From Actinokineospora bangkokensis (GTDB lineage: Bacteria > Actinomycetota > Actinomycetes > Mycobacteriales > Pseudonocardiaceae): DNA of 64,000 nucleotides. Both the position numbers and the translations under genes were made by a program. The stretch is from assembly GCF_001940455.1 (NCBI RefSeq), contig NZ_MKQR01000017.1, positions 226,081 to 290,080 on the forward strand, read 5' to 3'. A model generated the notes under the pieces. The model saw only the letters and a list, made by a program, of their open reading frames with translations, was not told the DNA's origin and made no database searches. Positions 26,847 through 36,800 of this stretch are shown here, in pieces (the first letter of the stretch is position 1; the number at the start of each line of letters is the position of its first letter).

Positions 26847-27689
26847 TCAGACCCGCGGCGGCCCCGCCTCGACCCGCCGCAGCACCGACTCCCAGCTGTC
26901 GAGCCCCGGCGAGTCCATCGGCTGCCGCTCGTCCCACCAGGTCGCGCCCGCCTCGGCCAGCGGCCCGAGCACGTCCGCCGCGCTGTCCGGCTCCGTGCGG
27001 CCGCCGAGCACCACCTCGTGGGGCGCGGGCGGCGACCCGAGGAACCCGACCAGCTCGCGCACCTGCGCCGGGTCGGGGACGACGCCGTGCCGCGCGGTCT
27101 CGAACAGCGGCACGACCCCGTCCCACCGGGCCGCCCGGCGCATCGGCGCCCGGTGGGGCCAGTAGCCCGCGACCCACACCGGCACGCGGGGCCGCTGCAC
27201 CGGCGTGGGCAGCAGGGTCACCTGTTCGGCGCGGTAGAAGGTGCCCGAGTGGGTGACCTCCTCGCCCGACCAGTAGCGGTCGACGAGCCCCAGGCCCTCG
27301 TCCAGGCGAGCGGCGAGCAGGCGGGGGTCGGTGGGCTCACCGAAGTCGCCGTACTCGTCCTGCACGGGCGCGCCGAGGCCGACGCCGAGCACCATCCGCC
27401 CGCCGGTGAGCCGGTCGAGCGTGGCGACCTGCTTGGCCACCTGCTGCGGGCGCCGCCGGGCCAGCGGGGTGACCAGCGTGCCGAGCCTGATCCGCTCGGT
27501 GGCCAGGGCGGCGGCGGTGAGCAGCACCCACGGGTCCGCGATCACCCGCCGCTTCGCCTTGACGTGCACCAGGTGGTCCCAGACGAACAGCCCGTCCCAC
27601 CCGGCCCCCTCCACCGCCGCGGCGAGCCGGGCGACGACCCGCGCGTCCGCGAAGTCGCCGAAGTTGGGGATGTTCACCGAGAAGCGCAT
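26847..27689 (-). CDS. LLM-class (F420-type) flavin/deazaflavin oxidoreductase
   Basis: 280 aa, ATG. The N-terminus (MRFSVNIPNFGDFADARVVARLAAAVEGAGWDGLFVWDH), TERIRLGTLVTPLARRRP and the GGRMVLGVGLG segment follow the luciferase-like monooxygenase TIM-barrel pattern in order. Cofactor choice (F420 or FMN) and substrate cannot be read from sequence; F420 is common for actinobacterial members. It stands alone, 89 bp upstream of the DGPF gene's start, and may be a separate transcription unit. Confidence 0.88.
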   Translation of the reverse strand: MRFSVNIPNFGDFADARVVARLAAAVEGAGWDGLFVWDHLVHVKAKRRVIADPWVLLTAAALATERIRLGTLVTPLARRRPQQVAKQVATLDRLTGGRMVLGVGLGAPVQDEYGDFGEPTDPRLLAARLDEGLGLVDRYWSGEEVTHSGTFYRAEQVTLLPTPVQRPRVPVWVAGYWPHRAPMRRAARWDGVVPLFETARHGVVPDPAQVRELVGFLGSPPAPHEVVLGGRTEPDSAADVLGPLAEAGATWWDERQPMDSPGLDSWESVLRRVEAGPPRV

Positions 27690-27732
27690 ACCACCACCCT
27701 GCGCACCCCGCGCGGGGGCCGCAACCGGGTTC

Positions 27733-28512
27733 TCAGGGCAGGATGGAGTCGACGTAGCCGCCGTCGACGCGCAGGGCGCCGCCGGTGGTGGCCGAGGCCA
27801 GCGGGCTGCTGAGGTAGACCACCATGTTGGCGACCTCCTCGGGCTCGATGAGCCTGCCCAGCAGCGACTGCGGGCGGTGCAGGCGCATGAACTCCCGCTG
27901 CGCCTGGTCCCACGGCAGGGACTTGTCGACGAGGGAGTAGACGAAGTCCTCCACGCCGCCGGTGTGCGTGGGTCCCACGATCACCGAGTTGACGGTGACG
28001 CCGGTGCCCGCGGCGGCCTTGGCGAAGCCGCGGGAGGTCGCCAGCAGGGCGGTCTTGGTCATCCCGTAGTGGATCATCTCGGCGGGGATCACCACGGCGG
28101 AGTCGCTGGCGATGTACTGCACCCGCCCCCAGCCGCGCTCGACCATGCCGGGCAGGTAGGCGCGGGTCAGCCGGATCGCGGACAGGACGTTGACCTCGAA
28201 GAAGCGGCGCCACTCGTCGTCGCTGATGGACAGCGGGTCCTGCGCGCCGAAGATCCCCAGGTTGTTCACCAGGACGTCCACCGACGGCAGCGCGTCGAGC
28301 ACGGCGGCGGCGCCCTCCTCGGTGGACAGGTCGCCGGGGGCGGCCACCACGTCGCCGTCCATCCCCTCGACGGCCGCCGCCACCGAGTCCGCCGAGCGGC
28401 CGTTGACCGCCACCCGCGCCCCCGCCGCCGCCAGCCCGGCCGCGATGGCCGCGCCGATCCCCTGCGTCGACCCCGTCACCAGTGCCGTCTTCCCCGACAG
28501 GTCCAGCCGCAC
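27733..28512 (-). CDS. Short-chain dehydrogenase/reductase
   Basis: 259 aa from GTG at 28512, chosen because GGGAGAGGAGCGG lies immediately upstream and it puts the Rossmann strand at the N-terminus (LDLSGKTALVTGSTQGIG). Classical SDR motifs: TGxxxGIG cofactor loop, NNLGIFG (NNxG), a Ser in IASDSAVVIP and YGMTK (YxxxK). C-terminal GGALRVDGGYV closes the fold. An NAD(P)-dependent oxidation or reduction is expected; the substrate is unknown. Divergent from the secreted esterase gene across a 290-bp intergenic region. Confidence 0.9.
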   Translation of the reverse strand: MRLDLSGKTALVTGSTQGIGAAIAAGLAAAGARVAVNGRSADSVAAAVEGMDGDVVAAPGDLSTEEGAAAVLDALPSVDVLVNNLGIFGAQDPLSISDDEWRRFFEVNVLSAIRLTRAYLPGMVERGWGRVQYIASDSAVVIPAEMIHYGMTKTALLATSRGFAKAAAGTGVTVNSVIVGPTHTGGVEDFVYSLVDKSLPWDQAQREFMRLHRPQSLLGRLIEPEEVANMVVYLSSPLASATTGGALRVDGGYVDSILP

Positions 28513-28802
28513 GTCCCGCTCCTCTCCCAACGCCGTCACCCCTTTCTCTACCACCACCGGCGGCCCGGCACCCGCGGGACCCGGGTGCGCCACAGCCCCG
28601 GACCACCCCGTCCATTCCTGTGTGGACAGTGCGATCCGGTGGCACCACGGCATTCGGTCGCGGGCTGGACTCCTTCCGGCGCAAGCACTGGGTGCTAGCG
28701 CAAATATCTGCCGATGTTCAGCAGAAGTGGGGTATTCACCCACCAGCGCTGCTGCTAACTCTTGTGGTGTCCCATCCGAACTCCCCTCCGGAGAACCACG
28801 TC
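28513..28802. promoter_or_regulatory. Divergent intergenic region between SDR and SGNH esterase
   Basis: 290 bp without a gene, holding the divergent promoters by position. An AGCAC-TGG-GTGCT inverted repeat at 28684-28696 followed by an A/T-rich stretch (GCAAATATCTG) is the only operator-like signal I see. No confident -35/-10 pair was found. Confidence 0.35.
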
Positions 28803-29624
28803 ATGCGCATGACACGGGCCCTGCTCCCCGTCCTGCTCGCGGCGGCGTCCTCGCTCGCCCTGGCCTCCCAGGCCTCGGCGACCCAGGCGCAGGCAGCGGG
28901 CAAGTACGTCGCACTGGGCGACTCCTACGCGGTGGCGGTCGGCACCCGCAGCTACGACAACCCCGACGACGCCTGCCGCCGCGGTCCGCTGGCCTACACC
29001 CGGCTCTACGCGGCCGCGCACCCGGAGAAGGCCTTCGTCGAGGCCTCCTGCTCGGGGGCCACGACCGCGGACATCCCCGGCCAGCTCGCCCAGGTGACCC
29101 CCAACACCACCCTGGTCACCCTGCAGGTCGGTGGCAACGACGTCGGGTTCGTCGACGTGCTGACCAACTGCATCCTCACCATCGACGACGCCGCCTGCGT
29201 CAACGGCGTCGAGCTGGCCAAGGCCGCGGCCACCAGCCAGCTCTCCCCGGCGCTGGGCACGCTCTACGCCCAGGTCCGCGCCGCGGCGCCGAACGCGCAG
29301 ATCATCGTGGTCGGCTACCCCCGGCTGTACAAGATCGGCGGCAACTGCGGCATCTTCGGCCTGTCCGACACCGAGCGCACCGCGTTGAACTCGGCCTCGG
29401 ACACCCTGGCCGGGATCATGTCCCAGCGCGCCGCCGCGGCGGGCCTGACGTTCCTGGACGTGCGCCCGCTGTTCGACCCGCACGCCATCTGCGCGGGCGG
29501 CACCACCTGGGTGACCAGCCTGGAGTGGGACAAGATCAACGAGTCCTACCACCCGAACACCGCGGGCCACCAGGGCATCTTCCAGGCCATCAACGGGATG
29601 GCCGCGCGCGCCGCGCAGGCGTAG
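28803..29624 (+). CDS. Secreted SGNH-family esterase/lipase
   Basis: 273 aa, ATG with GGAG 9 nt upstream. A Sec signal peptide (MRMTRALLPVLLAAASSLALA, cleavage near ASA-TQA) precedes an SGNH fold: block I ALGDSYA (nucleophile Ser41), block III VGGNDVGF and block V SYHPNTAGH carrying the Asp/His-like pair region. Six cysteines are present, consistent with disulfides in extracellular actinomycete SGNH lipases of about 230-260 mature residues. It hydrolyses esters outside the cell. Monocistronic, with a bidirectional terminator directly downstream. Confidence 0.92.
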   Translation: MRMTRALLPVLLAAASSLALASQASATQAQAAGKYVALGDSYAVAVGTRSYDNPDDACRRGPLAYTRLYAAAHPEKAFVEASCSGATTADIPGQLAQVTPNTTLVTLQVGGNDVGFVDVLTNCILTIDDAACVNGVELAKAAATSQLSPALGTLYAQVRAAAPNAQIIVVGYPRLYKIGGNCGIFGLSDTERTALNSASDTLAGIMSQRAAAAGLTFLDVRPLFDPHAICAGGTTWVTSLEWDKINESYHPNTAGHQGIFQAINGMAARAAQA

Positions 29625-29636
29625 CACCGGACCGGG

Positions 29637-29668
29637 GACGGGCCGCTCGCGCGTGCGGGCGGCCCGTC
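29637..29668. terminator. Bidirectional hairpin terminator between convergent genes
   Basis: Perfect 10-bp stem GACGGGCCGC / GCGGCCCGTC with a 12-nt loop, 12 nt after the esterase stop and 16 nt before the stop of the convergent ABC transporter gene. There is no U-tract, as is usual in high-G+C actinomycetes. Confidence 0.75.
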
Positions 29669-29684
29669 CTGCTGCCCGCCCCAC

Positions 29685-31442
29685 CTACCCGGCCACGCCG
29701 GTGATGTCGGTGGGCTCGACGTCACCGGGCACGAGCATCTGGGTGGCGGCCAGCTCCCGGTAGAGCGGATCGGTGCGCACCAGGTCGTCGTGGGTGCCGC
29801 GGGCGCGCACCAGGCCGTGCTCCAGCACCAGGATCTGGTCGGCGCTGGTGACTGTGGAGAGCCGGTGGGCGATCAGCAGCACCGTGCAGCGGCGCGAGGC
29901 CTGCTCCACGACCTCCCCGAGCGCCTGCTCGTTGCGCGCGTCGAGCTGGGCGGTGGCCTCGTCGAGCAGCAGCACCCCGGGCTTGCGCAGCAGCGCGCGG
30001 GCGATGGCCAGCCGCTGCCGCTCACCACCGGAGAGGGTGACCCCCCGGGTGCCGACCTCGGTGTCGAGGCCGTGCTCCAGGCGGGCGACGAACGCGTCGA
30101 GCCGGGTCACCCGCAGCACCTCGGCGATGTCGGCCTCGGCCGCGTCCGGCTCGGCGTAGAGCAGGTTGGCCCGCAGCGTGCCCGCCATCACCGGGGAGTC
30201 CTGCTCCACGTAGGCGATCCGCTTGCGCACCTCGGCGCGCGGCAGGGTCGCGATGTCCACCCCGTCGATGCGCACCTGCCCGGCGGTGGGCTCGTAGAAG
30301 CGCTGGAGCAGCGCGAACATCGTGGTCTTGCCCGCGCCGGACAGGCCGACGAGCGCCGTGCGCGTGCCGGGGTCGACGGTGTAGGTGACGCCGCGCAGCG
30401 CGGGCCCGCGGCCGGGGTAGGCGAACTCCACGCCGTCGAACTCCACCCGCGGCGGCGCGGTGGTGGCGGGCGGCCCGACGGGGCCGTCGACGTCGTCCTC
30501 CACCGGCATCCGCGACACCTCGTCGATGCGGTTCACCGCCCCGAGGCCCTGTTGCAGGGTGCTCAGCCCGGAGGCCAGCGACGCCAGCGGGCTGGCGAGG
30601 TAGAAGACGTAGAGCAGGAAGGCGATCAGCTGCGGCGCCGTCATGCTGCCCGAGGCCACCAGCGCGCCGCCGACGCCGAGCACGGACAGGAACGCGGCCT
30701 GGATCGCCAGGCCGGTCAGCACCGACACCATGGCCACGTAGCGGGCGCCGAACAGGCCCGCCTCGTAGGCGCGCTCGACGGCCTGGTTGGCGGTGTCGGT
30801 CTCGCGCTGCTCGGCGCCGTTGGCCTTGACCGTGCGCACCGCGCCCAGCACCCGGTCGACCGCGGCGCCGATCGCGCCCACCGACTCCTGCGCCCGCGCC
30901 ACCGCCGCGCGGATCTTGGGCAGCACGAAGCCCATCAGCACCGCCACCACCACCAGCACGCCCAGCGTGACGCCGAGCAGTCCCAGGTGGACCACGCCCA
31001 TGAGCACGACGGCGCCCAGGGTGGTGAGCACCCCGTTGGCGACCTGCACGAGCCCCTCGGTGGCCGCCTTCTGCACCAGGGTGCTGTCGGAGGTGATGCG
31101 GGCGGTGAGGTCGCCGGGCGGGCGGCGGTCGAGCTCGGGCACGCGCAGCCGGATCAGCCGGTGCACCAGGTCGCGGCGCACGTCGCGCACGACGCGCTCG
31201 GCGGTGCGCTGCTGCCACCACGACTGCACCCCGGTCAGCAGCGCGCCCGCGACCACCAGGGCGGTGAGCAGCACCAGCCACCCGACCGCGGACGAGCCGG
31301 TGCCCAGCGCCTCCAGGACGTGCTGGGCCACCAGCGGTTGCACCAGGCCGGAGCCGCCCGCGAGCAGGACCAGGACCAGGCTCGCGAGCAGCACCCCCCG
31401 GTGCGGCCGGGCGTAGCTGAACAGGACAGACAGCGGGCTCAT
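29685..31442 (-). CDS. ABC exporter, fused membrane and ATPase domains (MsbA/MDR type)
   Basis: 585 aa, ATG. Six transmembrane helices lie in residues 1-310. The nucleotide-binding domain has Walker A VGLSGAGKTT, signature LSGGERQRLAIARAL, Walker B GVLLLDEAT and the H-loop in LLIAHRLST. Half-transporter length is typical, so it acts as a homodimer that exports lipids or drugs. It is the last gene of the PKS/glycosyltransferase operon, 81 bp after the GT1 gene, which suggests it exports that operon's glycosylated product. Confidence 0.93.
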   Translation of the reverse strand: MSPLSVLFSYARPHRGVLLASLVLVLLAGGSGLVQPLVAQHVLEALGTGSSAVGWLVLLTALVVAGALLTGVQSWWQQRTAERVVRDVRRDLVHRLIRLRVPELDRRPPGDLTARITSDSTLVQKAATEGLVQVANGVLTTLGAVVLMGVVHLGLLGVTLGVLVVVAVLMGFVLPKIRAAVARAQESVGAIGAAVDRVLGAVRTVKANGAEQRETDTANQAVERAYEAGLFGARYVAMVSVLTGLAIQAAFLSVLGVGGALVASGSMTAPQLIAFLLYVFYLASPLASLASGLSTLQQGLGAVNRIDEVSRMPVEDDVDGPVGPPATTAPPRVEFDGVEFAYPGRGPALRGVTYTVDPGTRTALVGLSGAGKTTMFALLQRFYEPTAGQVRIDGVDIATLPRAEVRKRIAYVEQDSPVMAGTLRANLLYAEPDAAEADIAEVLRVTRLDAFVARLEHGLDTEVGTRGVTLSGGERQRLAIARALLRKPGVLLLDEATAQLDARNEQALGEVVEQASRRCTVLLIAHRLSTVTSADQILVLEHGLVRARGTHDDLVRTDPLYRELAATQMLVPGDVEPTDITGVAG

Positions 31443-31453
31443 CGCACGTCCTC

Positions 31454-31504
31454 GTGGGGATCTCAGCGTCGTGGGGATCTCAGCGTCGTGGGGATCTCTG
31501 CGTC
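31454..31504. repeat. 17-bp tandem repeat, three units, between GT1 and ABC exporter genes
   Basis: GTGGGGATCTCAGCGTC occurs at 31454 and 31471 exactly and at 31488 with one change. It fills most of the 81-bp intergenic gap, just before the ribosome-binding site of the exporter. On the transcript it reads as GACGCTGAGATCCCCAC units. Confidence 0.9.
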
Positions 31505-31523
31505 GTCGGGCGGGCGCCCCGGC

Positions 31524-32693
31524 TCACTCCGCGACGGCGGTCAGGAGGGCGGATTCCAGGTGGTCGGCGGCGGCGGGGACGCCGCCCGCCGCGCGGAAGG
31601 AGCGGGAGATCGCCTCGGCGGCGGCGAGGTGGCCGCCGCCGGGGTCGAGCACGGCGTCGACGGCGGCGCCGATGTGCCGGGCGGTGGCCCGGCCGAAGCG
31701 CAGCCGCACGCCCGCCCCCGCGTCGACGACCTGCCCGGCCACGATGGGCTGGTCGTCGCGGATGGGCGCGAGCACGAGCGGCTTGCCGTTCCACAGCGAC
31801 TCGCACACGGTGTTGTGCCCGGCGTGGCAGACCACGGCCGCCACCCTGGGCAGCAGCTCCAGCTGCGGCACGTGCGCGCGCACCGCGACCGTGGGCGGCG
31901 GTTCCGCGCCCGCGAGGCAGCCGCCCGGGTCCACCACCACCGCGCGCAGGTGCGGGCGCGCGGCGAAGGCGGCGACGGCCTCGGTGAGGAAGCGGGTGCC
32001 GGTGTCGGCGTTGGCCGTGCCGAGGGAGACCAGCACGGTGGGCCGGTCGAACTCCGGCCAGTCGAACGCCGGGTCCGGCGGGCGCTGCCCGATGGCGGGC
32101 CCGACCAGGTGGACCCGGGCCGAGGGCAGCTCCTTGGCGCCGATGAGGTCCCGGGTGGTGAAGCCCAGGACGCCGTGCGGGGAGTAGCGGGGGTCGTGGG
32201 TGGCGGCGGGGTCGCCGATGCGGGCGCGCAACCCGCCCAGCAACCCGGTCAGCCACTGCGCGACCTTGGGGAACTCGTCGAGCGGGTTGGCCAGCTCGGC
32301 GGAGGTGGTGGAGGAGGTGAACCACGGCACGCCCAGCCGCTCGGCGACCAGCCCGCCCGCCACGGCGTGCTGGTCGCTGACGACCAGGTCCGGGCCGAAC
32401 GCGCGGATCGCCGCCGCCACGCCGGGCGCCATCGCCTCGGCCAGCGGCACGAAGAAGTCCCGCCAGAGGAACTGGAACGCCGCCGGGCCGGTGAGGTCCG
32501 GGGGCCGGTGCAGCCCGGTGCCGGGCACGACGCAGCCGAAGACCCGCGCGCCGTCCCCCGCCAGCCTGCCCACCAGCTCCGGCGTGCCCGCCCAGGCGAC
32601 CTCGTGGCCGCGGGCGGTCAGCTCGGCGGCCACCGCCGCGAGCGGGTTGATGTGGCCGACCAGCGGGGGGACGACGAGCAGGAAGCGGCTCAC
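31524..32693 (-). CDS. GT1-family (UGT/macrolide-type) glycosyltransferase
   Basis: 389 aa, GTG overlapping the hydrolase stop (GTGA). It is a GT-B fold: the N-terminal acceptor half starts FLLVVPPLVGHINPLAAVAAEL, and the C-terminal donor half carries VCHAGHNTVCESLWNGKPLVLAPIRDDQ, the nucleotide-sugar signature of COG1819 enzymes. This family transfers a hexose or deoxyhexose to small hydrophobic aglycones such as polyketides or carotenoids. Its position in the PKS operon suggests it glycosylates the acyl product. Donor sugar not predictable. Confidence 0.92.
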   Translation of the reverse strand: MSRFLLVVPPLVGHINPLAAVAAELTARGHEVAWAGTPELVGRLAGDGARVFGCVVPGTGLHRPPDLTGPAAFQFLWRDFFVPLAEAMAPGVAAAIRAFGPDLVVSDQHAVAGGLVAERLGVPWFTSSTTSAELANPLDEFPKVAQWLTGLLGGLRARIGDPAATHDPRYSPHGVLGFTTRDLIGAKELPSARVHLVGPAIGQRPPDPAFDWPEFDRPTVLVSLGTANADTGTRFLTEAVAAFAARPHLRAVVVDPGGCLAGAEPPPTVAVRAHVPQLELLPRVAAVVCHAGHNTVCESLWNGKPLVLAPIRDDQPIVAGQVVDAGAGVRLRFGRATARHIGAAVDAVLDPGGGHLAAAEAISRSFRAAGGVPAAADHLESALLTAVAE

Positions 32694-33568
32694 CGCGCGG
32701 CCACCACCGCGGCGTGGTGCTCGCGCACCCAGCCGAGCACCAGGTCGCGGGTCTCGGTGGGCTTCTCGATGAGCACCGAGTGGCCCTGCTCGGGCAGCAC
32801 GACCGTGCGGCAGCGCGGCAGCCGGGCCCGCAGGTCGGGCACCTGCTCGCTGAGCCCGGACTCGTCGCCGAAGACGGCCAGCAGCGGGCAGGTCAGCTCC
32901 GCGAGGTCGTCGCCGATCACCCGGCTGTGCGGGATGTCCTCGGCCAGGGTGGTGGAGGCCAGGATGGTGCTGGCGCCGCGGGAGAGCCGGGCGGTGTGCT
33001 CGCCGTGGTTGTCCTCGATCCAGTTGATCACCACCTCCTCGGCCAGCCGCGCCTTGGCGTCGGCCAGGCCCGCGGACATGTGCCGGGTCCAGGTCGCCGT
33101 GGGCGGCTCGGACTCGATCATGGTGGCGGTGGCGACCTTCTCCGGGTACCAGGCGGCCAGGCCCGCGGCGATGGTGCCGCCGAAGGAGTTGCCGACCACG
33201 TGCGCCGGGCGCCGCTCGCCCAGGGCGTCGAGCAGGTTCGCCAGGTCGTCGACGAAGCGCTCCAGCCGGTAGCCGGTGGCCGGGCGGTCGGTGCGGCCGT
33301 GCCCGCGCAGGTCGTACATGAGCACGTCCACGCCCGCGGCGGCCAGGTCCGGGGCCAGGGTGAAGTAGTAGCTGGCGAGGCTGTCGGTGAGCAGGCCGTG
33401 CACGAACACGACCAGCGGGGCGTCCTCGCGACCGCCGGGGAGCCGCTGCACGTGCGTGCTCAGCTCGCCCGCCTGGACGTTGGAGCGGGGCCGCTTGCGC
33501 CGCGGCCGGGTGGGGGCTTCGAGGGTGGCGGGGGTGTGCGTGGCGGGGGTGTGCAGGGTGGCGGTCAC
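32690..33568 (-). CDS. Alpha/beta-hydrolase, probable product-releasing or editing hydrolase of the PKS operon
   Basis: 292 aa from GTG at 33568, which overlaps the ACP stop (GTGA); the longer open frame upstream is the out-of-frame shadow of the ACP and PKS genes. The catalytic set is in order: oxyanion motif VFVHGLLTD, nucleophile elbow GNSFGG, acid in VFGDESGL and His in EQGHSVLIE. The first ~35 residues form a Thr/Pro/Arg-rich leader without hydrophobic character. No thioesterase domain is seen in either PKS, so this hydrolase is a candidate for chain release. Confidence 0.9.
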   Translation of the reverse strand: MTATLHTPATHTPATLEAPTRPRRKRPRSNVQAGELSTHVQRLPGGREDAPLVVFVHGLLTDSLASYYFTLAPDLAAAGVDVLMYDLRGHGRTDRPATGYRLERFVDDLANLLDALGERRPAHVVGNSFGGTIAAGLAAWYPEKVATATMIESEPPTATWTRHMSAGLADAKARLAEEVVINWIEDNHGEHTARLSRGASTILASTTLAEDIPHSRVIGDDLAELTCPLLAVFGDESGLSEQVPDLRARLPRCRTVVLPEQGHSVLIEKPTETRDLVLGWVREHHAAVVAAR

Positions 33569-33882
33569 CGGGTGGCCTCCAGCGAGGTGACGACGTGGTC
33601 GACGAGGTCGCCCACGGTCAGCGAGATGATCTCGTCCAGGTCGCGCGCGGCGATGAACTCGGCGAAGTTGACCCGGCTGCCGTAGTGCTCGCGCAGCGAG
33701 CCCGACAGCGCGACCAGGTCGACGCTCTCCAGCTCCAGGTCGCCGTGGAAGGTGCTGGCGGGGGTGATCTCGACGTCGTCGAGGCCGTACTCGTCGAGGA
33801 CGTCGCGCAGCATGGCGGACAGCTCGGCCAGCACCACCGCCGGGTCGGTGGACAGGGTGTCGCTGATGGTCTCGGCGCTCAT
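33565..33882 (-). CDS. Discrete acyl carrier protein
   Basis: 105 aa, ATG overlapping the PKS stop (ATGA). Helical ACP fold with the phosphopantetheine site in FHGDLELESVDLVAL, where Ser of ESVD replaces the more usual DSL context. It would be loaded by the PPTase domain encoded immediately upstream and may carry a starter or the finished chain to the hydrolase. Confidence 0.92.
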   Translation of the reverse strand: MSAETISDTLSTDPAVVLAELSAMLRDVLDEYGLDDVEITPASTFHGDLELESVDLVALSGSLREHYGSRVNFAEFIAARDLDEIISLTVGDLVDHVVTSLEATR

Positions 33883-36800
33883 TCTCGCTCTCCTGGTTCG
33901 TGTCCTGGTCGGTCCGCCCGGTCGGCTGCGCTGCCGGTCCAGGCGACCACGTAGTCCCGCGCGGGGAGCCCCGGCGGGTTCTCGGCGGACCGCACGCGCA
34001 CCACGTGCACCGCCCCCTCCACCTGCACGCGCAGCCGCTCGGCGGTGGCGTGCACGACGCGGAACGACTGGGGCCTCCCACCCAGGCCCGTCCCGCGCGC
34101 CTTGGCGACGGCCTCCTTGGCCGCCCAGAACCGGGTGAACCACAGGGCCCGGTCACCCCCGAGGCCGTCGAGCAGCGCCCGCTCGGCCGGGTCGCACGCG
34201 GCGTCCACGGTCCGGTCGGGGCGCGCCACGACCTCCTCCACGTCCACCCCGCACGGCCCGGTGGCGGCGATGCCCACGCCGACCTCCCGGCAGTGCGCGA
34301 TGGAGACGGTCAGCCCACCGGGGTCGCGGCCGTGCACCCCGCGCAGCACCGGCTTGCCGGTGGCGTCGTTGGTGATGGCCAACTCCGCCGGGTACACCTC
34401 GCCCGCGCCCGCCCGCCACAGCGCCGTGCGGGCGGCGTCCTTGGCGGCGATGCGGCCGAGCAGGAATTGGCGCCTGCGATTGGGCGGCTGGGCGTCGTAG
34501 GCGTCGCGCTCGGCCCCGGCGAGGTTGTTGCGCATGATCAGCTCGCGGGTGGCCAGGTCGGGCCAGCGCTCGTGCACCACCGCGACACCGTCCTCGTCCA
34601 CGGTGGACAGGGTGTTGCGGCCGGGCCAGCGGTCCATCGCGCGGATGCCGGGGTCGGTGTCGAAGCGCCGGTCGGTCCACCCGGTGAACTGCGCCCACAC
34701 CACGCCGCCGCGGCTGAGCTGCATGTCGGCGGTGACGGTGCCCGCGGTGACCTCGGTGATCCGGATGAGGCAGTCCAGGCGCTCGCCGGGCACGGGCTCG
34801 GACCCGTGGAAGCCGACCCGCTCCATGCGCACCGGGAACACCGTGGTGCGCTCGGGCAGCACGGCCATGATCCAGTAGCCGAACAGCTGGCCGACGTTGT
34901 CCAGCAGCGCGCCGGGGGCGGCCAGGCCGGTGAGCACGCCGCGCACGTGCCGGGCGCCGATGCCGGTGATCTCCGCGACGCCCTGGAAGCGGGGGCCGTG
35001 GAACATCCACCGCTCGTCGTAGAGGACCTCCACGCCCCGCTCGGGCACCCGGTCGTCGTCCGGGACGGGCCAGGCGGCGGGCGGGGCGCCCGGGGCGGGG
35101 GCCAGCTCGACGGTGGCCTGCGAGCAGCCGACCAGGGTGACCTCGACCCGGTCGGGGCCCAGCACGCGCGCGGTGACGGGCACCTCGGCGGCGGGTTCGG
35201 CGACGATCCACTTGAGCAGCCGCACGTCGCGCAGCCCCACCGCCCGGGTGCCCGGCACGGCCTGCTCCGCGATCCGCATCAGGTGCGTGACCACGGTGGT
35301 GGCGGGCACGACCGGCCAGCGGTCGGCCGGGTCGGGCCAGTCGTCGGGCTGGCGGAAGAAGCAGTGGTCGAGCAGGTAGGGCATGGACTCGACGTCGAAC
35401 CGCAGGCTCGCCGGGACGGCACCGCTGGGCGGCACCGGCGGCGTCGGCCGCACCGGCGGGGCGGGCGGCGGCGGGGCGGGCAGGTGCGCGGGGGTGGCGG
35501 GCGGCCGGGCGGGCAGGGCCCGGCGGCCGCTCGCCGCGCCGATCAGCTCGGCGGCCACCCCGGCGGTGTCGTGCAGCAGCGCCGACAGCTCGGCGGCGAT
35601 CGGGTGCGCGGTGGTCTCCAGCCCCGCGAACGCCTGCGCGGCGGGCACCCGGGGCCGGGCCACCGGCCGCTGCTCCGGCGGCAGCGACACCAGCGGCGAC
35701 CCCAGCGCCAGCTTCACCTTCGGGCGGCGGGCGGCGGGGGCGACCGCCGCCGCGGTGCCCGCGGGCAGCAGCGGCGAGGCGTCCGGGTCGGCGCCGTCGA
35801 CCCACAGCGCGGTGACGACCTTGCGCAGCTGGAGCAGGCCGCCGTGGGCGGAGACGGTGGTGTGCGGGCGCCCGGCGAGGGTGTCGTCGACCAGCGAGCC
35901 GAGCTGGCCCGCGCCGAGCTGGAGGAACGTGCGGAACCCGGCGTCGTGCATGGCCAGCACCAGCTGCCGGAACCGCACGGGCTCCAGCAGGTGCCGCACG
36001 AACAGCTCGCGCACCGCCTCGGGCTCGGCCGGGTAGGGCGCGGCGGTGGTGGCCGACCACACCGGGGTCGCCTGCGGGTTGAGCGTGTAGGTCTGGGCGG
36101 CGTCGCGGATCGGGCCCAGGTACGGCGCCAGCATCGGGGTGTGGAACCCGGACTGGAACGGCAGGATGCGCCCGAGGACGCCCTCCTGCACCCGCATCCG
36201 GGTGACCAGGGCCTCCACCTGCTCGCGCGGCCCGCACACCATCGCCTGGCTGGGGGCGTTGTCGTGCGACAGCACCACCTCGGGGTGCTCGGGCAGCACG
36301 GCGAGCACCTCCGCCGCGGGCATGCCCAGCACGGCGAACGCCACCCCGGGCACCACCAGCGAGTCCGGGTCGAAGGTCTCCAGGAACGCGTCGACCTCGT
36401 CGGCGGCGTGGATGCCGCCCGCGGCCATCGCCGTCCACTCCCCCACGCTGTGCCCGGCCACGGCGTCGGGGACCACGCCCAGGCGGCGCAGCGCGGCGTC
36501 GAGCAGCCTGCCCACCTGGAACACCGCGGTGCCGTGCCTGCCGATGTCGCCCACGCTGGCCTCGCCGGTCGACCACGGCAGCCCGAACAGCGCGGCCACG
36601 TCGGCCACCTCCGGCTCGAACTCCGCCTCCAGGCCGGGGAAGACGAACGCGGTCCGGCCCGGCAGCGGCTCGGGGGCGAACCACACGTCGCTGCGCCCCG
36701 ACCACGGCACGCCCTTGGCGATGGCCTTGGCGGCGAGCTTGAGCTTGCGCGGGGTGGGCTCGACCACGCCCAGCCGGCACGGCTCGGTGGTGCGCGCCCG

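Noticed and set aside
32690..34156. 488-residue version of the alpha/beta-hydrolase
   Set aside because: The extra ~196 residues are an out-of-frame reading of the ACP and PKS genes; the GTG at 33568 overlaps the ACP stop and fits the fold.
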